Numbered from the stretch's first letter, positions 34,805 to 44,959 are shown. The stretch is 64,000 nt of DNA from CAZEAP01 sp964510315 (GCA_964510315.1 CAZEAP010000018.1:1-64000), one strand, 5' to 3'. Notes: generated by a model not told the origin, from the letters alone. Numbers and translations are program-made.

Positions 34805-36085
34805 TCAGTCGCCGCGACGTTGTCGATAATCGGCGTGCGCCCGGCGGTAGTACGGCGTTTCCTCCGGGCCTTTTAGGAGAGGGTCTTCCACGCTCTCCAT
34901 CCAGTTCCACAGGGCGTCCCTGAGCGTGGCTTTCACATCGGAGAGGGCGGGATCGGCGACCCGGTTGGTCGTCTCCAGAGGATCGGCCTCAAGATCGTAG
35001 AGTTCCCACACCGGCCAGTGCCACTTCTGCTCCGGCCCCGCCACGTTCGCCGGCGCGGGCGTCCATTTCCGAGGACCGATGTTCCAAAGGAGCTTGTAGC
35101 GCTCCGTGCGCACCATGCGGATCTCGTCCAGGAACAAAGCAAAGACCTGCTCGCGGGGGGGGCGTTCAGGATCGTCGCCGGCCAGCGCCCCGGCAAAGCT
35201 CCGGCCCTGGAGGTTCGCCGGCGCCGGCAGGTCCAGCAGTTCCAGCAACGTGGGGACGAAGTCCACGTTGCTCAGCAGGCGGTCGCACCTCCGACCGCCT
35301 TCGATCCCACCGCCCGGCCATCGCATCACGAGCGGAATGCCGACACCCGGATCATAGAGGGTGGTCTTGGCCCTCGGGAAGGCGATGCCGTGGTCGCTGG
35401 TGAAGACGACGAGCGTGTCCCGCTCCAGACCGCTCCGCGCAAGCGCATCCAGGACAACTCCCACGTGCTCGTCGGCCTTTCGGATCATCCCCTGCTGCTG
35501 GGCGAGCTGGCATCGGGCCGTCTCGTTGTCTACGAGCCAGGGGGGCACGTGGATGCCGTGCTCCGAATCCGGCTCCACGCCGCCGGTGGTATGCGGCCGG
35601 TGCACCTCCTGGAATCCAACCTGCAGGTAAAACCGCTCCGAACCATCCCACCGCTGGAGCCACTTCGCGGCGAACGGAGCGATCACGTCGCAGGTGGGCA
35701 TCGGGTCATTGCAGTGCACTTCTTCGAAGGCCAGTCGCTCTTGCACGCGATCGTGCGTGGTCTCATGCTGCCAGCCGATGAGAGCCGTGTGGTAGCCCGC
35801 GTCCCGCAGAAGGCGGCTGACGTGTTTTTCGGAACTCCCGATGCTGTATCGCTGCGGCCTGTGGGCCAGCCCGACACAGCCGTTGGACTGCGGATACCGG
35901 CCGGTCATCGCGCACGCCCGGCTCGGGCTGCACACAGAGGAGGTAGCCCAGTAGTTCTCAAAAAGAACGCCATCGGCGGCAAGAGCGTCCACGCACGGGG
36001 TGTGCAACTCTCCGACCCCGTAGCAACCGATGAAGCGCCCCACGTCGTGCCATGAGATGTGGAGTATGTTCGGCTGATCTGCCAT
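34805..36085 (-). CDS. Type I sulfatase
   Basis: 426-residue sulfatase hydrolysing sulfate esters, with an active-site formylglycine made from Cys in SSVCSPSRACAMTGRYP (motif CxPxR). Other active-site strands: NILHISWHDVG near residue 5, HRPHTTGG, VVFTSDHGIAF. No signal peptide, so it appears cytoplasmic. The substrate may be a sulfated sugar; the GH57 gene just upstream on the same strand (gap 78 bases) suggests a shared glycan pathway. GAGGA precedes the ATG. Confidence 0.92.
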   Translation of the reverse strand: MADQPNILHISWHDVGRFIGCYGVGELHTPCVDALAADGVLFENYWATSSVCSPSRACAMTGRYPQSNGCVGLAHRPQRYSIGSSEKHVSRLLRDAGYHTALIGWQHETTHDRVQERLAFEEVHCNDPMPTCDVIAPFAAKWLQRWDGSERFYLQVGFQEVHRPHTTGGVEPDSEHGIHVPPWLVDNETARCQLAQQQGMIRKADEHVGVVLDALARSGLERDTLVVFTSDHGIAFPRAKTTLYDPGVGIPLVMRWPGGGIEGGRRCDRLLSNVDFVPTLLELLDLPAPANLQGRSFAGALAGDDPERPPREQVFALFLDEIRMVRTERYKLLWNIGPRKWTPAPANVAGPEQKWHWPVWELYDLEADPLETTNRVADPALSDVKATLRDALWNWMESVEDPLLKGPEETPYYRRAHADYRQRRGD

Positions 36086-36163
36086 GTCGCGTGTCCTCTT
36101 CGAAGCGTGGCGCCGGGAAACTGTGCGGCTCCCGTGAGGGCTGGGGCGGCGTTCGGGCTGACC

Positions 36164-37624
36164 TCACACCTTCGGCCTGACAACGTCCTCTATGCCGCGG
36201 CGGGCGTACTCCTCGTAGATCGCAGGGAGCTGGGCCTTCGCCTGCTCGGTCTGCTGCTGGTCGTTGACGTTATGGTGGGCGGCGTAGAGGGCGTCCTGCA
36301 GTTCGGGGAAGGTCAGCTTGCGCAGATCGACCGAGGGGTCCAGCAGCTCCTCCTCCGGCTCCGGCTCGGGAGGCGTCTCCGGGGTTTCCTCGGGGACGGC
36401 CTCCTTCAGGTTCTCCAGCGCCTCGCGCGCAGCGTCCAGGTGTTCCTGCACCCACTGTCGGTTGAACTCGCAGGTCTTGCGGGGAGGAGGCGGCCATCGG
36501 CCGTCGGAGTTCTCCGAGCAGGTCAGGTGGAACCAGAACTTCTCGACAAGCTCCTTGAACTGGGGGTCGGCCTCGGCGATCGGCTGGACGTTTTGCTTGT
36601 AGTCCTGTCGCAGAAGCGCGATCTGCGGGTCGAAGCGGCGCGACTCCGGCGTGCGCCCCCAGGCGGTGGCGTAGGTGCGGTGCCAGGCGAACTCGTCCTC
36701 CACGAAGTAGGGCTCCTCCACCGGCTCCATCTCGCAGGCTTCCTTGAAGGTGATCATTGGGCCGAGGTCCATGACGGCTTCGACCAGCGCTTCCAGCTTC
36801 TCGGCGGCGCGGTCGTCCCGGTTGAAAGTGCGGGAATAATCGCCCTCGTGCTTGATGTAGAAGTAGCCGGTGGTGCCGGTGTATTCGGCGTCGTCGGCGA
36901 GGATGATCAGGCACCCCTCATCGTCGCTGCCGCTCCAGCGCTCGACGTTGGCGATGTAGTCCTCCAGGGACACGTGTTCCCGGAAGTAGGCGATGGACTT
37001 GCCGGCCAGGCGGTCCGACCGACACATCCCATGCAGCCCGGGCACGACGTCGCGGAACGGCCTGTGGAGGAACCGGTCGTCGGGGTCCAGATCGTAATGC
37101 GGCAGGTGGCCGCCCCAGTTCATCGTCTGCGAGCGGTTCCGCTCCACCCAGCCGTACTCCTTGTCGTTGCATATCTTGTAGGACTCGAAGTCCAGGGTGA
37201 GGTACCTGTAGCCGACGTCGCGGAAGGTCTGGGGCACGTACTGCTTCCAGGAGCACTCCGGGTTCCACCCCGACTCCGGCCGGAAGCCGAGGTGCTCCTC
37301 GTAAGTCCGCATGGCGAACTCGTTGGCCCAGCGGCCGTCCTCCTCCGGGAAATTGGCGAGCATGGGGTGGGCGTAGGGGGAGCCCATGAACTCACACTGC
37401 CCCCGCTGGACGGCGTCTTTGAGCTTCTCCAGCACGTCCGGGGTCAGCTCGGCCATCTGCTCGATGGTGAAGCCGGACGCCTCGAAGACGTACTGCGCCT
37501 CCGGGCACTTCTCGCGGAAGGTGTCGATTATCGTCTCGTATGAGGAGCGGATGCAGTCCTCGTAAAACGGCGGCTCGAGGAACGCGTAATTCAGATTGGC
37601 GTGGAAGATAGTGAGATAGCGCAT
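36164..37624 (-). CDS. Glycoside hydrolase family 57 protein
   Basis: About 486 residues related to GH57 (alpha-amylase, branching enzyme, alpha-galactosidase types). The opening RYLTIFHANLNYAFLEP holds the first His motif. GWNPECSWKQYVPQTF carries the likely nucleophile Glu, and LADDAEYTG the likely acid. The last 120 residues are Glu/Pro-rich and helical. The start at 37624 follows GAGGAG; the frame is open 24 codons more. No signal peptide. Probably the first gene of a GH57-sulfatase pair. Confidence 0.82.
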   Translation of the reverse strand: MRYLTIFHANLNYAFLEPPFYEDCIRSSYETIIDTFREKCPEAQYVFEASGFTIEQMAELTPDVLEKLKDAVQRGQCEFMGSPYAHPMLANFPEEDGRWANEFAMRTYEEHLGFRPESGWNPECSWKQYVPQTFRDVGYRYLTLDFESYKICNDKEYGWVERNRSQTMNWGGHLPHYDLDPDDRFLHRPFRDVVPGLHGMCRSDRLAGKSIAYFREHVSLEDYIANVERWSGSDDEGCLIILADDAEYTGTTGYFYIKHEGDYSRTFNRDDRAAEKLEALVEAVMDLGPMITFKEACEMEPVEEPYFVEDEFAWHRTYATAWGRTPESRRFDPQIALLRQDYKQNVQPIAEADPQFKELVEKFWFHLTCSENSDGRWPPPPRKTCEFNRQWVQEHLDAAREALENLKEAVPEETPETPPEPEPEEELLDPSVDLRKLTFPELQDALYAAHHNVNDQQQTEQAKAQLPAIYEEYARRGIEDVVRPKV

Positions 37625-37692
37625 CAGACTCCTCGCAGAGCCGGCGAAAGCATTGAAGACACAGCGAATACTAACCCCGAAAGCATCGATTT

Positions 37693-37722
37693 GCAAAGAC
37701 CGCCTGCGGCGGGCAGGAGGTC
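37693..37722 (-). terminator. Terminator of the carA-guaA-carB operon
   Basis: On the minus strand GACC-t-CCTGC pairs with GCAGG-c-GGTC around a 5-base loop, followed by TTTGC. It starts one base after the carB stop. Confidence 0.7.
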
Positions 37723-37723
37723 C

Positions 37724-40700
37724 TCAGTCCACGGCGTCTATCTGGGCTATTCCGGAGCGGGCGTCCACGTCGGCGTGGATTTCCTGGAGGCATTGGACGT
37801 CGAACTCTCCGGATTTCAGCGCAACGATGGCCTCCGCGGCCGCCGTGGCCGCCGCCACGGTGGTGATGAGGGGCGTGCCCGAGCGGACGGCGGTGGCGCG
37901 TATCTTCACCTCGTCCCGGCGCGGCGTGGGGCCGCTGGGGGTATTGATCAGAAGATCCACCTCTCCGCTCTTCATGTGGTCGATCAGGTTGGGACGGATG
38001 CCTTCGGCCAGCTTAGGGACCTCCTCGGCGCCGACGCCCGCGGCGGCGAGGGCGCGGCAGGTGCCCGAGGTCGCCAATATGTGGAAGTCCTGCTCCTTCA
38101 GGGCTCGCGCCACGGGAACGGTCGCCTCCTTGTCGGCATCCTTGACGCTGATGAACACCGTGCCGCCGAGAGGCAGCGGCTGGCTCGCCTCGATCTGGGA
38201 TTTTGCGAACGCCAGCCCGAAGCTGCGGTCGATGCCCATCACCTCGCCCGTCGATCTCATCTCCGGGCCGAGGACGGGGTCCACGCCGGCGAAACGCGAG
38301 AACGGCAGCACCGACTCCTTCACGGCGTAGTATCGGGGTTCGGGGTCCTCGGTCAGCCCCAGTTCCTCCAGCGCGCTGCCGGCCATCACGCGGGACGCGA
38401 TGCCCGCGAGCGCCACCCCGGTGGCTTTCGAGACAAAGGGAACGGTTCGGGAGGCCCGCGGGTTGACCTCCAGCACGTAAACCTCGCCGTCCTTGACGGC
38501 GTACTGTACGTTCATCAGGCCCACCACGCCCAGCTCCAGGGCAAGTCCCCGGGTCTGCTCCTTGATCTCGTCGATCACGTCCTGCTCCAGGGAATGCGGG
38601 GGCAGCACCATGGCGCTGTCACCGCTGTGCACCCCGGCCTCCTCGATGTGTTCCATCACCCCGCCGACGATTACCGTGCTGCCGTCGCCCACCGCGTCCA
38701 CATCGACCTCGATGGCGTCGTCGAGGAACTTGTCGATCAGCACGGGGCGTCCGGGAGCGGCGGCCATGGCCTCCCCGACAACGCGTTCCAGGTCCTTCTC
38801 CTCCCAGGCGATGACCATGGCCCGGCCGCCCAGCACGTAGGAGGGCCGGACAAGGACGGGGTATCCGAGGTCGGCCGCGATCCGGCGTGCCTCCGGGTAG
38901 CCCGCGGCGGTATCGCTTGGCGGCTGGCGGAGGTCCAGCTTCTCCAGCAGTGCGCGACAGCGCTTCCGGTCTTCCACCCGATCGATGGCAGAGGGGGGCG
39001 TGCCGAAGATCGGCACCCCGGCCTCCTCCAGCGGCACCGCCAGGTTGAGGGGCGTCTGCCCGCCGAGCTGGACGATGAGTCCCTCAGGCTCCTCGGTGCG
39101 CACGATGTTGAGGATGTCCTCGAAGGTCAGCGGCTCGAAGTAGAGCCGGTTGGCCACGTCGTAGTCGGTGGAGACCGTCTCGGGGTTGGAGTTGACCATG
39201 AGGGCGTCGTAGCCCATCTCGCGCAGCGCCAGGGCGGCGTGGACGCAGCAGTAGTCGAACTCTATGCCCTGGCCGATGCGGTTGGGGCCGCCGCCGATGA
39301 TCAGGGCGCTCGGCCGGTCGCCGGGCCGGCTCTCGTCTTCGGTCTCGTAGCTGGAATAGAAATACGGAGTATACGCCTCGAACTCGGCAGCGCAGGTGTC
39401 GACCAGCTTATAGACCGAACTCACGCCCATCTCCCGCCGGCTGCGGCGCACCTCGTCCGGTCCGGTCCCGGTCAATTGGGCGATCTGGGCGTCGGAGAAG
39501 CCGGCCCGCTTGGCGTTGCGCATGCGCTCGGCGGAAGCGAGCACTTCCGCTCCGGCCTCCGCCACGGCGGCCTCACTCTCAACGATCCGCGCGATGTTGT
39601 GCACGAACCAGGGATCGATCTTCGTCAGGTCGGCCACTTCGTCCACGGACATGCCGTCCTTCAGCGCATGCTTCACGTAGAAGATGCGCTGCGGGTTCGG
39701 ACGGGCCAGCATGGGCCGAAGCTGTTCGGGATCGATCCTGGACTCACCGACGTGGTCGAGACCGCTCAGTCCGGTCTCCAGGGACCGCAGCCCTTTCTGT
39801 AGGGCCTCCCGGAAGTTACGGCCGATCGCCATCGCCTCCCCCACCGATTTCATCGAGACGGTCAGGGTGTCGTCGGCTCCGGCGAACTTCTCGAAGGTGA
39901 ACCGGGGGATCTTCACGACGCAATAATCGATGGTCGGCTCAAAGCAGGCGGGCGTCTCCCGCGTGATGTCGTTGGGTATCTCGTCCAGGCTGTAGCCGAG
40001 GGCCAGCTTGGCGGCGAACTTGGCGATGGGGAAGCCGGTGGCCTTGCTGGCGAGGGCCGACGACCGGGAGACCCGGGGGTTCATCTCGATGGCCACCATG
40101 CGGCCGGTTTCGGGATGGACGGCGAACTGGATGTTCGAGCCGCCGGTCTCCACCCCCACCCGCCGGATAATTCGGATGGCCGCGTCCCGCATGTCCTGGT
40201 ACTGCTTGTCGCTGAGCGTCTGGGCAGGGGCGACCGTTGTGGAATCTCCGGTGTGCACACCCATCGGGTCAACGTTCTCGATGGAGCAGATGATGACCAC
40301 GTTGTCGTTGCGGTCCCGCATCACCTCCAGCTCGAACTCCTTCCAGCCGATCACCGATTCCTCGATGAGGACCTCGTTGATCATGCTGGCCTGGAGGCCG
40401 CCCTGGACGGCGTCCTCGAACTCCTCAACGTTGTAGGCGATGGCCGCGCCCGTCCCGCCGAGGGTGAAGCTGGGGCGGATGACCAGGGGAAAGCCGATCT
40501 CCCTGGCCGCAACCTCCGCCTCCGCAAGGGAATAGACCGGCACGCTGTGGGGCATCTCCACACCGATATCCTGCAGGGCGGCCTGGAACTCACGACGGTC
40601 TTCGGCGCACTTGATGGCCTCCTCGTTGGCGCCGATCATCTCCACCCCATGCTCCTCCAGCAACCCGCTTTCGGCCGCCTCGACGGCCACGTTCAGTGCC

Positions 40701-40981
40701 GTCTGCCCTCCGAGGGTGGCCAGCAGGGCGTCGGGCTGCTCCCGCCGGATGATTCGGCCGAGCACCTCCACGGTGATCGGCTCGACGTAGGTGCGGTCGG
40801 CCATTCCGGGGTCGGTCATGATAGTGGCGGGATTGGAGTTGAGCAGCACGATGCGGCAGCCTTCCTCGCGGATGGCCTTGCAGGCCTGCGTGCCGGAGTA
40901 GTCGAACTCGCAGGCCTGCCCGATGATGATCGGGCCGGAACCGATGATCAGCACCTTCCGGATGTCCTCGCGTTTCGGCAT
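37724..40981 (-). CDS. carB: Carbamoyl-phosphate synthase large subunit
   Basis: About 1085 residues, full length. It makes carbamoyl phosphate from bicarbonate, ATP and ammonia supplied by CarA, for pyrimidines and arginine. Two homologous ATP-grasp halves are visible (GPIIIGQACEFDYSGTQA at the start, and GGGPNRIGQGIEFDYCCVH near residue 555), then a C-terminal MGS-like allosteric domain (ATSGTCRALAAAGV). The start MPKREDIRKV at 40981 is used; a TTG four codons upstream is less likely. It lies 22 bases after guaA rather than after carA, an unusual order. Confidence 0.97.
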   Translation of the reverse strand: MPKREDIRKVLIIGSGPIIIGQACEFDYSGTQACKAIREEGCRIVLLNSNPATIMTDPGMADRTYVEPITVEVLGRIIRREQPDALLATLGGQTALNVAVEAAESGLLEEHGVEMIGANEEAIKCAEDRREFQAALQDIGVEMPHSVPVYSLAEAEVAAREIGFPLVIRPSFTLGGTGAAIAYNVEEFEDAVQGGLQASMINEVLIEESVIGWKEFELEVMRDRNDNVVIICSIENVDPMGVHTGDSTTVAPAQTLSDKQYQDMRDAAIRIIRRVGVETGGSNIQFAVHPETGRMVAIEMNPRVSRSSALASKATGFPIAKFAAKLALGYSLDEIPNDITRETPACFEPTIDYCVVKIPRFTFEKFAGADDTLTVSMKSVGEAMAIGRNFREALQKGLRSLETGLSGLDHVGESRIDPEQLRPMLARPNPQRIFYVKHALKDGMSVDEVADLTKIDPWFVHNIARIVESEAAVAEAGAEVLASAERMRNAKRAGFSDAQIAQLTGTGPDEVRRSRREMGVSSVYKLVDTCAAEFEAYTPYFYSSYETEDESRPGDRPSALIIGGGPNRIGQGIEFDYCCVHAALALREMGYDALMVNSNPETVSTDYDVANRLYFEPLTFEDILNIVRTEEPEGLIVQLGGQTPLNLAVPLEEAGVPIFGTPPSAIDRVEDRKRCRALLEKLDLRQPPSDTAAGYPEARRIAADLGYPVLVRPSYVLGGRAMVIAWEEKDLERVVGEAMAAAPGRPVLIDKFLDDAIEVDVDAVGDGSTVIVGGVMEHIEEAGVHSGDSAMVLPPHSLEQDVIDEIKEQTRGLALELGVVGLMNVQYAVKDGEVYVLEVNPRASRTVPFVSKATGVALAGIASRVMAGSALEELGLTEDPEPRYYAVKESVLPFSRFAGVDPVLGPEMRSTGEVMGIDRSFGLAFAKSQIEASQPLPLGGTVFISVKDADKEATVPVARALKEQDFHILATSGTCRALAAAGVGAEEVPKLAEGIRPNLIDHMKSGEVDLLINTPSGPTPRRDEVKIRATAVRSGTPLITTVAAATAAAEAIVALKSGEFDVQCLQEIHADVDARSGIAQIDAVD

Positions 40982-41003
40982 ATGTCGCTCCAATTCTCCC
41001 CGC

Positions 41004-42545
41004 TCATTCCCACTCGATGGTGCTGGGCGGCTTCGGACTCACGTCGTAGACCACCCGGTTGACGCCGCGCACTTCGTTGATGATCCGGCTGGAGATGCGG
41101 CCCAGCACGTGATGCGGCACGCGAACCCAATCGCAGGTCATGTAATCCTGCGTGGTGATTATGCGCAGCGCGATCACGTTGGCGTAGGTCCGCTCGTCCC
41201 CCATCACGCCGACGCTCCGCACGGGCAGCAGCACCGCGAAGGACATCGCAATCTCCAGTTCGTCTTCGCAGTCGGCCAATTCCTGCTGGACCCGCACGTC
41301 GGCCTCCCGCAGTATCTCCAGCCGCTCCTCGGTGACCTCACCGATGACGCGCACGGCGAGGCCCGGACCGGGAAACGGCTGGCGCTCGACCACGCCGTCC
41401 GGCAGGCCGAGTTCGTGGCCGAGCACCCTCACCTCGTCCTTGAACAGCTCCCGGAGCGGCTCCACCAGCTCGAAGTCCAACTCCTCCGGGAGGCCGCCCA
41501 CGTTGTGGTGGCTCTTGATCGTGGCGGAGGGCCCGCCGTGGGCCGACCGGCTCTCGATCACGTCGGGATACAGCGTGCCCTGGGCCAGGAACTCGAACCC
41601 GCCAAGCCTCTCGGCCTCCGCGCGGAAGACCTCGATGAAAATCCGGCCGATCATCTTCCGCTTCTCCTCCGGGTCCATCACGCCGCTCAGTCCTTCCAGG
41701 AACTGCTCGCCGGCGTTTACGAAGTGGAAATTGACCGGGTACTCTTCGGTGAAGAAGCGCCGGACCCTCTCGGCCTCACCCTTGCGCAGCAGGCCGTTGT
41801 CGACAAACACGCAGACGACCTGCCGGCCGATCGCCTTGTCCAGCAGCGCGGCGGTGACCGTGCTGTCCACGCCCCCGGAGAGCGCACAGAGGACGCGGGC
41901 CTCACCGATCCTTTCGCGCAGTTGAGCCTCGGTCCGGTCGATGAAGCTCCGCATGGACCAGTCGCCGCGGCAGCCCGCCACACCGAACAGGAAATTCCGG
42001 AACACTTCCATCCCCCGCGGGGTGTGAACGACCTCGGGGTGGAACTGAAGCCCGTAGATTTGCCTCTCGGGGTCGCCCATCGCCGCCGTCGGACAGGAAG
42101 GGCTGCTGGCCAGCCTGACGAACCCCTCCGGCATTTCCTCAACCCGGTCGCCGTGGCTCATCCAGACGTCCAGGGTATCGGCGAAGCCCTCGAACAGCGC
42201 ACCGTGCACCTCCACCTCGACCACCGCCGGCCCGTACTCCCGCGAGCCCGCCGCCCGAACCTTGCCGCCGAAGCGCTCTGCCAGCAGTTGCAGCCCATAG
42301 CAGATCCCCAGCAGCGGCACGCCGGACTCCAGAATCTCCGCATCCAGGCCAGGGGCGCGCTCATCGGTCACCGACGCCGGGCCGCCGGAGAGGATGACGG
42401 CGCGGGGAGAGGAACTCAGGACCTCGTCGGCGTCCACCGAGTGCGGGAGAATCACGCAGTAAACACCGAGACTGCGGACGCGCCGGGCGATGAGCTGGGT
42501 GTATTGGGAGCCGAAGTCCAGCACCACGACGGTCTCGCGCATCAT
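41004..42545 (-). CDS. guaA: GMP synthase (glutamine-hydrolysing)
   Basis: 513 residues. Converts XMP to GMP using glutamine and ATP. The class I amidotransferase half shows PLLGICYGLQLL (nucleophile Cys) and the LQFHPEVVHT His/Glu region. The ATP-pyrophosphatase half has ALSGGVDSTVTAALL, and the C-terminal dimer domain ends NRVVYDVSPKPPSTIEWE (final PPSTIEWE is the family signature). The start overlaps the carA stop by four bases with two adjacent ATG codons. Sitting between carA and carB it couples guanine-nucleotide and pyrimidine synthesis in one transcript. Confidence 0.97.
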   Translation of the reverse strand: MMRETVVVLDFGSQYTQLIARRVRSLGVYCVILPHSVDADEVLSSSPRAVILSGGPASVTDERAPGLDAEILESGVPLLGICYGLQLLAERFGGKVRAAGSREYGPAVVEVEVHGALFEGFADTLDVWMSHGDRVEEMPEGFVRLASSPSCPTAAMGDPERQIYGLQFHPEVVHTPRGMEVFRNFLFGVAGCRGDWSMRSFIDRTEAQLRERIGEARVLCALSGGVDSTVTAALLDKAIGRQVVCVFVDNGLLRKGEAERVRRFFTEEYPVNFHFVNAGEQFLEGLSGVMDPEEKRKMIGRIFIEVFRAEAERLGGFEFLAQGTLYPDVIESRSAHGGPSATIKSHHNVGGLPEELDFELVEPLRELFKDEVRVLGHELGLPDGVVERQPFPGPGLAVRVIGEVTEERLEILREADVRVQQELADCEDELEIAMSFAVLLPVRSVGVMGDERTYANVIALRIITTQDYMTCDWVRVPHHVLGRISSRIINEVRGVNRVVYDVSPKPPSTIEWE

Positions 42546-43651
42546 TCCTCCCTCGGCGGCCGGCCGGTCTGCATCATGCGGATGAAATCTCCGAACAGGT
42601 GCCGGGCGTCGCGCGGGCCGGCCGAGGCCTCCGGATGGTACTGCACGGACATGACCGGCAGTTCGCGATGCCGCAGGCCCTCCAGGGTCTGGTCGTTCAG
42701 GTTCAAGTGGCTCAACTCGACGTCCGCGTCCTCCAGCGACTCCATGTCCACGCAGAACCCATGGTTCTGGCAGGTGATGTCGATCCGCCCCGTGCCCAGG
42801 TTCTTGACCGGATGGTTCGCTCCCCGATGCCCGAACTTCAGCTTGTAGGTGCGCCCGCCCAGCGCCAGGCCGAGCAACTGATGCCCCAGACAGATCCCGA
42901 AGGTCGGCTTCCGGCCCATCAACTCACGGACCGTCTCCACGGCGTAAGGAACGCCCATTGGGTCGCCGGGACCGTTGGAAAGTAGAATGCCGTCCGGCTC
43001 GCAGGCGAGGGCCTCCTCGGCCGGGGTGTCCGCCGGGACCACGCGCACCCGGCAGCCCAGCTCGGCCAGACATCGCAGGATGTTCCGCTTGACCCCGAAG
43101 TCATAGACGACCACCAGGGGCGCGTCCTCGGGGGCCTGTTCGGAGGGTCCGAACACGTAGCTTTCCTCGCAGGTCACCTCCTTGACCATGTCCCGTCCGA
43201 CAAGGCCCGGGGACGCCTCCGCCTCCGCCACCAGCTCGTCGGGGTCGTAGTCGCCCGCGGCGATAACCGCACGCATGGCGCCGGCCAGGCGGATGTGCCG
43301 GGTCAGGGCACGGGTATCGATCCGGCTGAGCGCGACGATGTCGTGGCGGCGTAGATACTCCCCCAGGGCGCCTGTAGCGTGCCAATTCGAGGGGAACGGG
43401 CAGTACTCCCGGACCACGAACCCCTCCACCTGTGGCTGCCCCGACTCGACATCGTCCGGACTGACGCCGTAGTTTCCGATGAGGGGGTAGGTCATCGTGA
43501 CGATCTGTCCCTTGTAAGACGGATCGGTGAGGATCTCCTGGTAGCCGGTCATGCTGGTGTTGAAGACCACCTCACCCGCCCTCTTACCGGCGGCCCCGAA
43601 GGATTCCCCCTCGAAGACGCGCCCGTCTTCCAGTGCCACGGCTCCTTTCAT
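42542..43651 (-). CDS. carA: Carbamoyl-phosphate synthase small subunit
   Basis: 369-residue glutaminase subunit that delivers ammonia to CarB. Seen: EDGRVFEGESFGA at the N terminus, VVFNTSMTGYQEILTDPSY, and the class I amidotransferase nucleophile in TFGICLGHQLLGLALGG, with VQYHPEASAGP near the end. First gene of the carA-guaA-carB operon; the promoter should lie in the 209 bases shared with the divergent dehydrogenase gene. No PyrR or other attenuator structure was recognised there. Confidence 0.97.
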   Translation of the reverse strand: MKGAVALEDGRVFEGESFGAAGKRAGEVVFNTSMTGYQEILTDPSYKGQIVTMTYPLIGNYGVSPDDVESGQPQVEGFVVREYCPFPSNWHATGALGEYLRRHDIVALSRIDTRALTRHIRLAGAMRAVIAAGDYDPDELVAEAEASPGLVGRDMVKEVTCEESYVFGPSEQAPEDAPLVVVYDFGVKRNILRCLAELGCRVRVVPADTPAEEALACEPDGILLSNGPGDPMGVPYAVETVRELMGRKPTFGICLGHQLLGLALGGRTYKLKFGHRGANHPVKNLGTGRIDITCQNHGFCVDMESLEDADVELSHLNLNDQTLEGLRHRELPVMSVQYHPEASAGPRDARHLFGDFIRMMQTGRPPREE

Positions 43652-43860
43652 TTACACCTTTCCCGTTCGGCAAAGACCTGGTGGGAAACAGCAGGCAGGA
43701 ACGGAAGCCTATTGTGCAACAGATCGTCCGACCACGCAACCGGAGGCCGGCGGCCGGGCCTCCGATCCGCGCGGTGTGACGGGCCCGGCCGTGTGCTATG
43801 CTGGTGTTCGATCGCTGAAGCGTCCGGACCGGAGAAGATAGCCCTCAGGCGGAGCAAGCA

Positions 43861-44730
43861 ATGCGGAGCACTGAAGAGAGAGTCGGATTGATAGGGACCG
43901 GATTCATTGGACACGGCCTGGCGGACTGCCTCCTGAGAGCCGGTGTTGCACTTTCCGTTAACGACCTGCATCCGGATAGGGCCGCCGACCTGGTCGAGCG
44001 AGGCGCCGTCTTCGAGGACTTCCCCCGCGCGGTGGCGGACGCTTCCGACGTGATCTTTATGGCCGTGGTTTCCGACGACCAGGTGGAGAAGGTGCTCTAT
44101 GGGCAAGAGGGCGCCGCCGGTGGAGAGTGCGCCGGGAAAGTGTTCATCGACACCGCCACGATACCGCCCTCCCGCAGCCGAGAGTTCGCCGGCCGGCTGC
44201 GCGAACGGGACGCGGAACTGCTGGATGCGCCGCTGATCGGCGGCCGTAACGAGGGGAAGTCTGAGACGATGCCGGTGGGCGGGACGGAGGCGGCCTTCGA
44301 GCGGTGCCGGCCGCTGCTGGAGGCGGTCGCAAAGAAAGTAGTGCACGTCGGGCCGTCGGGTGCGGGGGAGGTGGTAAAGCTGATGAACCAGACGATGTCC
44401 TGCGCGCAAATGGCCTGCCGGGCCGAGGCCATCGCATACGCCGAGCAGTGGGGGGTGCCCCTGGAGCTTGCCGACGAGGCGCTGGCCCGCCACGATCGGG
44501 CCGTGGGATGGCTGGCCGATTCGGCCAAGCGCCAGGAGGCGCACGGAGATCGTACTCATTGGACGCGCCTCTTCCTGAAGGACATGAACTGTGCCCTTGA
44601 GGCCGGATACCCGATGCCCGTCGCCCGGGCCGTCCGTGACCTCAGCGCCCGCGCCATGGAGGTGGAACCGGAGGCCGGCTGGCCCTACTCGTTCCTTGCC
44701 GCTGCGCGGGACATCATGGAGAACGGCTGA
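43861..44730 (+). CDS. 3-hydroxyisobutyrate dehydrogenase-family protein
   Basis: 289-residue NAD(P)-dependent beta-hydroxyacid dehydrogenase. Seen: GLIGTGFIGHGLADCLL (dinucleotide loop), FMAVVSDDQVEKVL, FIDTATIPP, the substrate loop DAPLIGGRNEG (usually DAPVSGG), and the catalytic Lys in GEVVKLMNQTMS. The substrate could be 3-hydroxyisobutyrate, tartronate semialdehyde or glyoxylate; not determinable. An extended -10 (TGCTATGCT, ending 43802) lies upstream. Divergent from carA. Confidence 0.88.
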   Translation: MRSTEERVGLIGTGFIGHGLADCLLRAGVALSVNDLHPDRAADLVERGAVFEDFPRAVADASDVIFMAVVSDDQVEKVLYGQEGAAGGECAGKVFIDTATIPPSRSREFAGRLRERDAELLDAPLIGGRNEGKSETMPVGGTEAAFERCRPLLEAVAKKVVHVGPSGAGEVVKLMNQTMSCAQMACRAEAIAYAEQWGVPLELADEALARHDRAVGWLADSAKRQEAHGDRTHWTRLFLKDMNCALEAGYPMPVARAVRDLSARAMEVEPEAGWPYSFLAAARDIMENG

Positions 44731-44959
44731 GCCGCCCTCCCGACACGCCGGTGCTCCGGCGCAAGAACCGGCAGCGCACAGACAGTAGGCGGCCGCCCGT
44801 CGGGAACGGTGCCGGCGACCAGCACCCCAGCCGTCGCCTTCTCAGACACCTCAACCGGCGGCTCGCCGCCGATCTCGCCGTCTTGCGGCACCCACAGCCC
44901 ACCGGACGGCCGCTCTTCACTCAGTCCGTCTTGCCTGCGGTTCGGGCTCGGGCCGCCGC
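44731..44959. other. Intergenic, nothing recognised
   Basis: About 230 bases between convergent genes. Frames here are short shadows. No clear terminator with a T-run is seen. Confidence 0.5.

Noticed and set aside
37601..39802. 733-residue open frame on the plus strand opposite carB
   Set aside because: It is an antisense shadow of a highly conserved gene. The His/Gly/Leu/Val-rich translation has no domain. Long antisense frames are common in GC-rich DNA; similar ones opposite the P-type ATPase, trpS and purF were also dropped.
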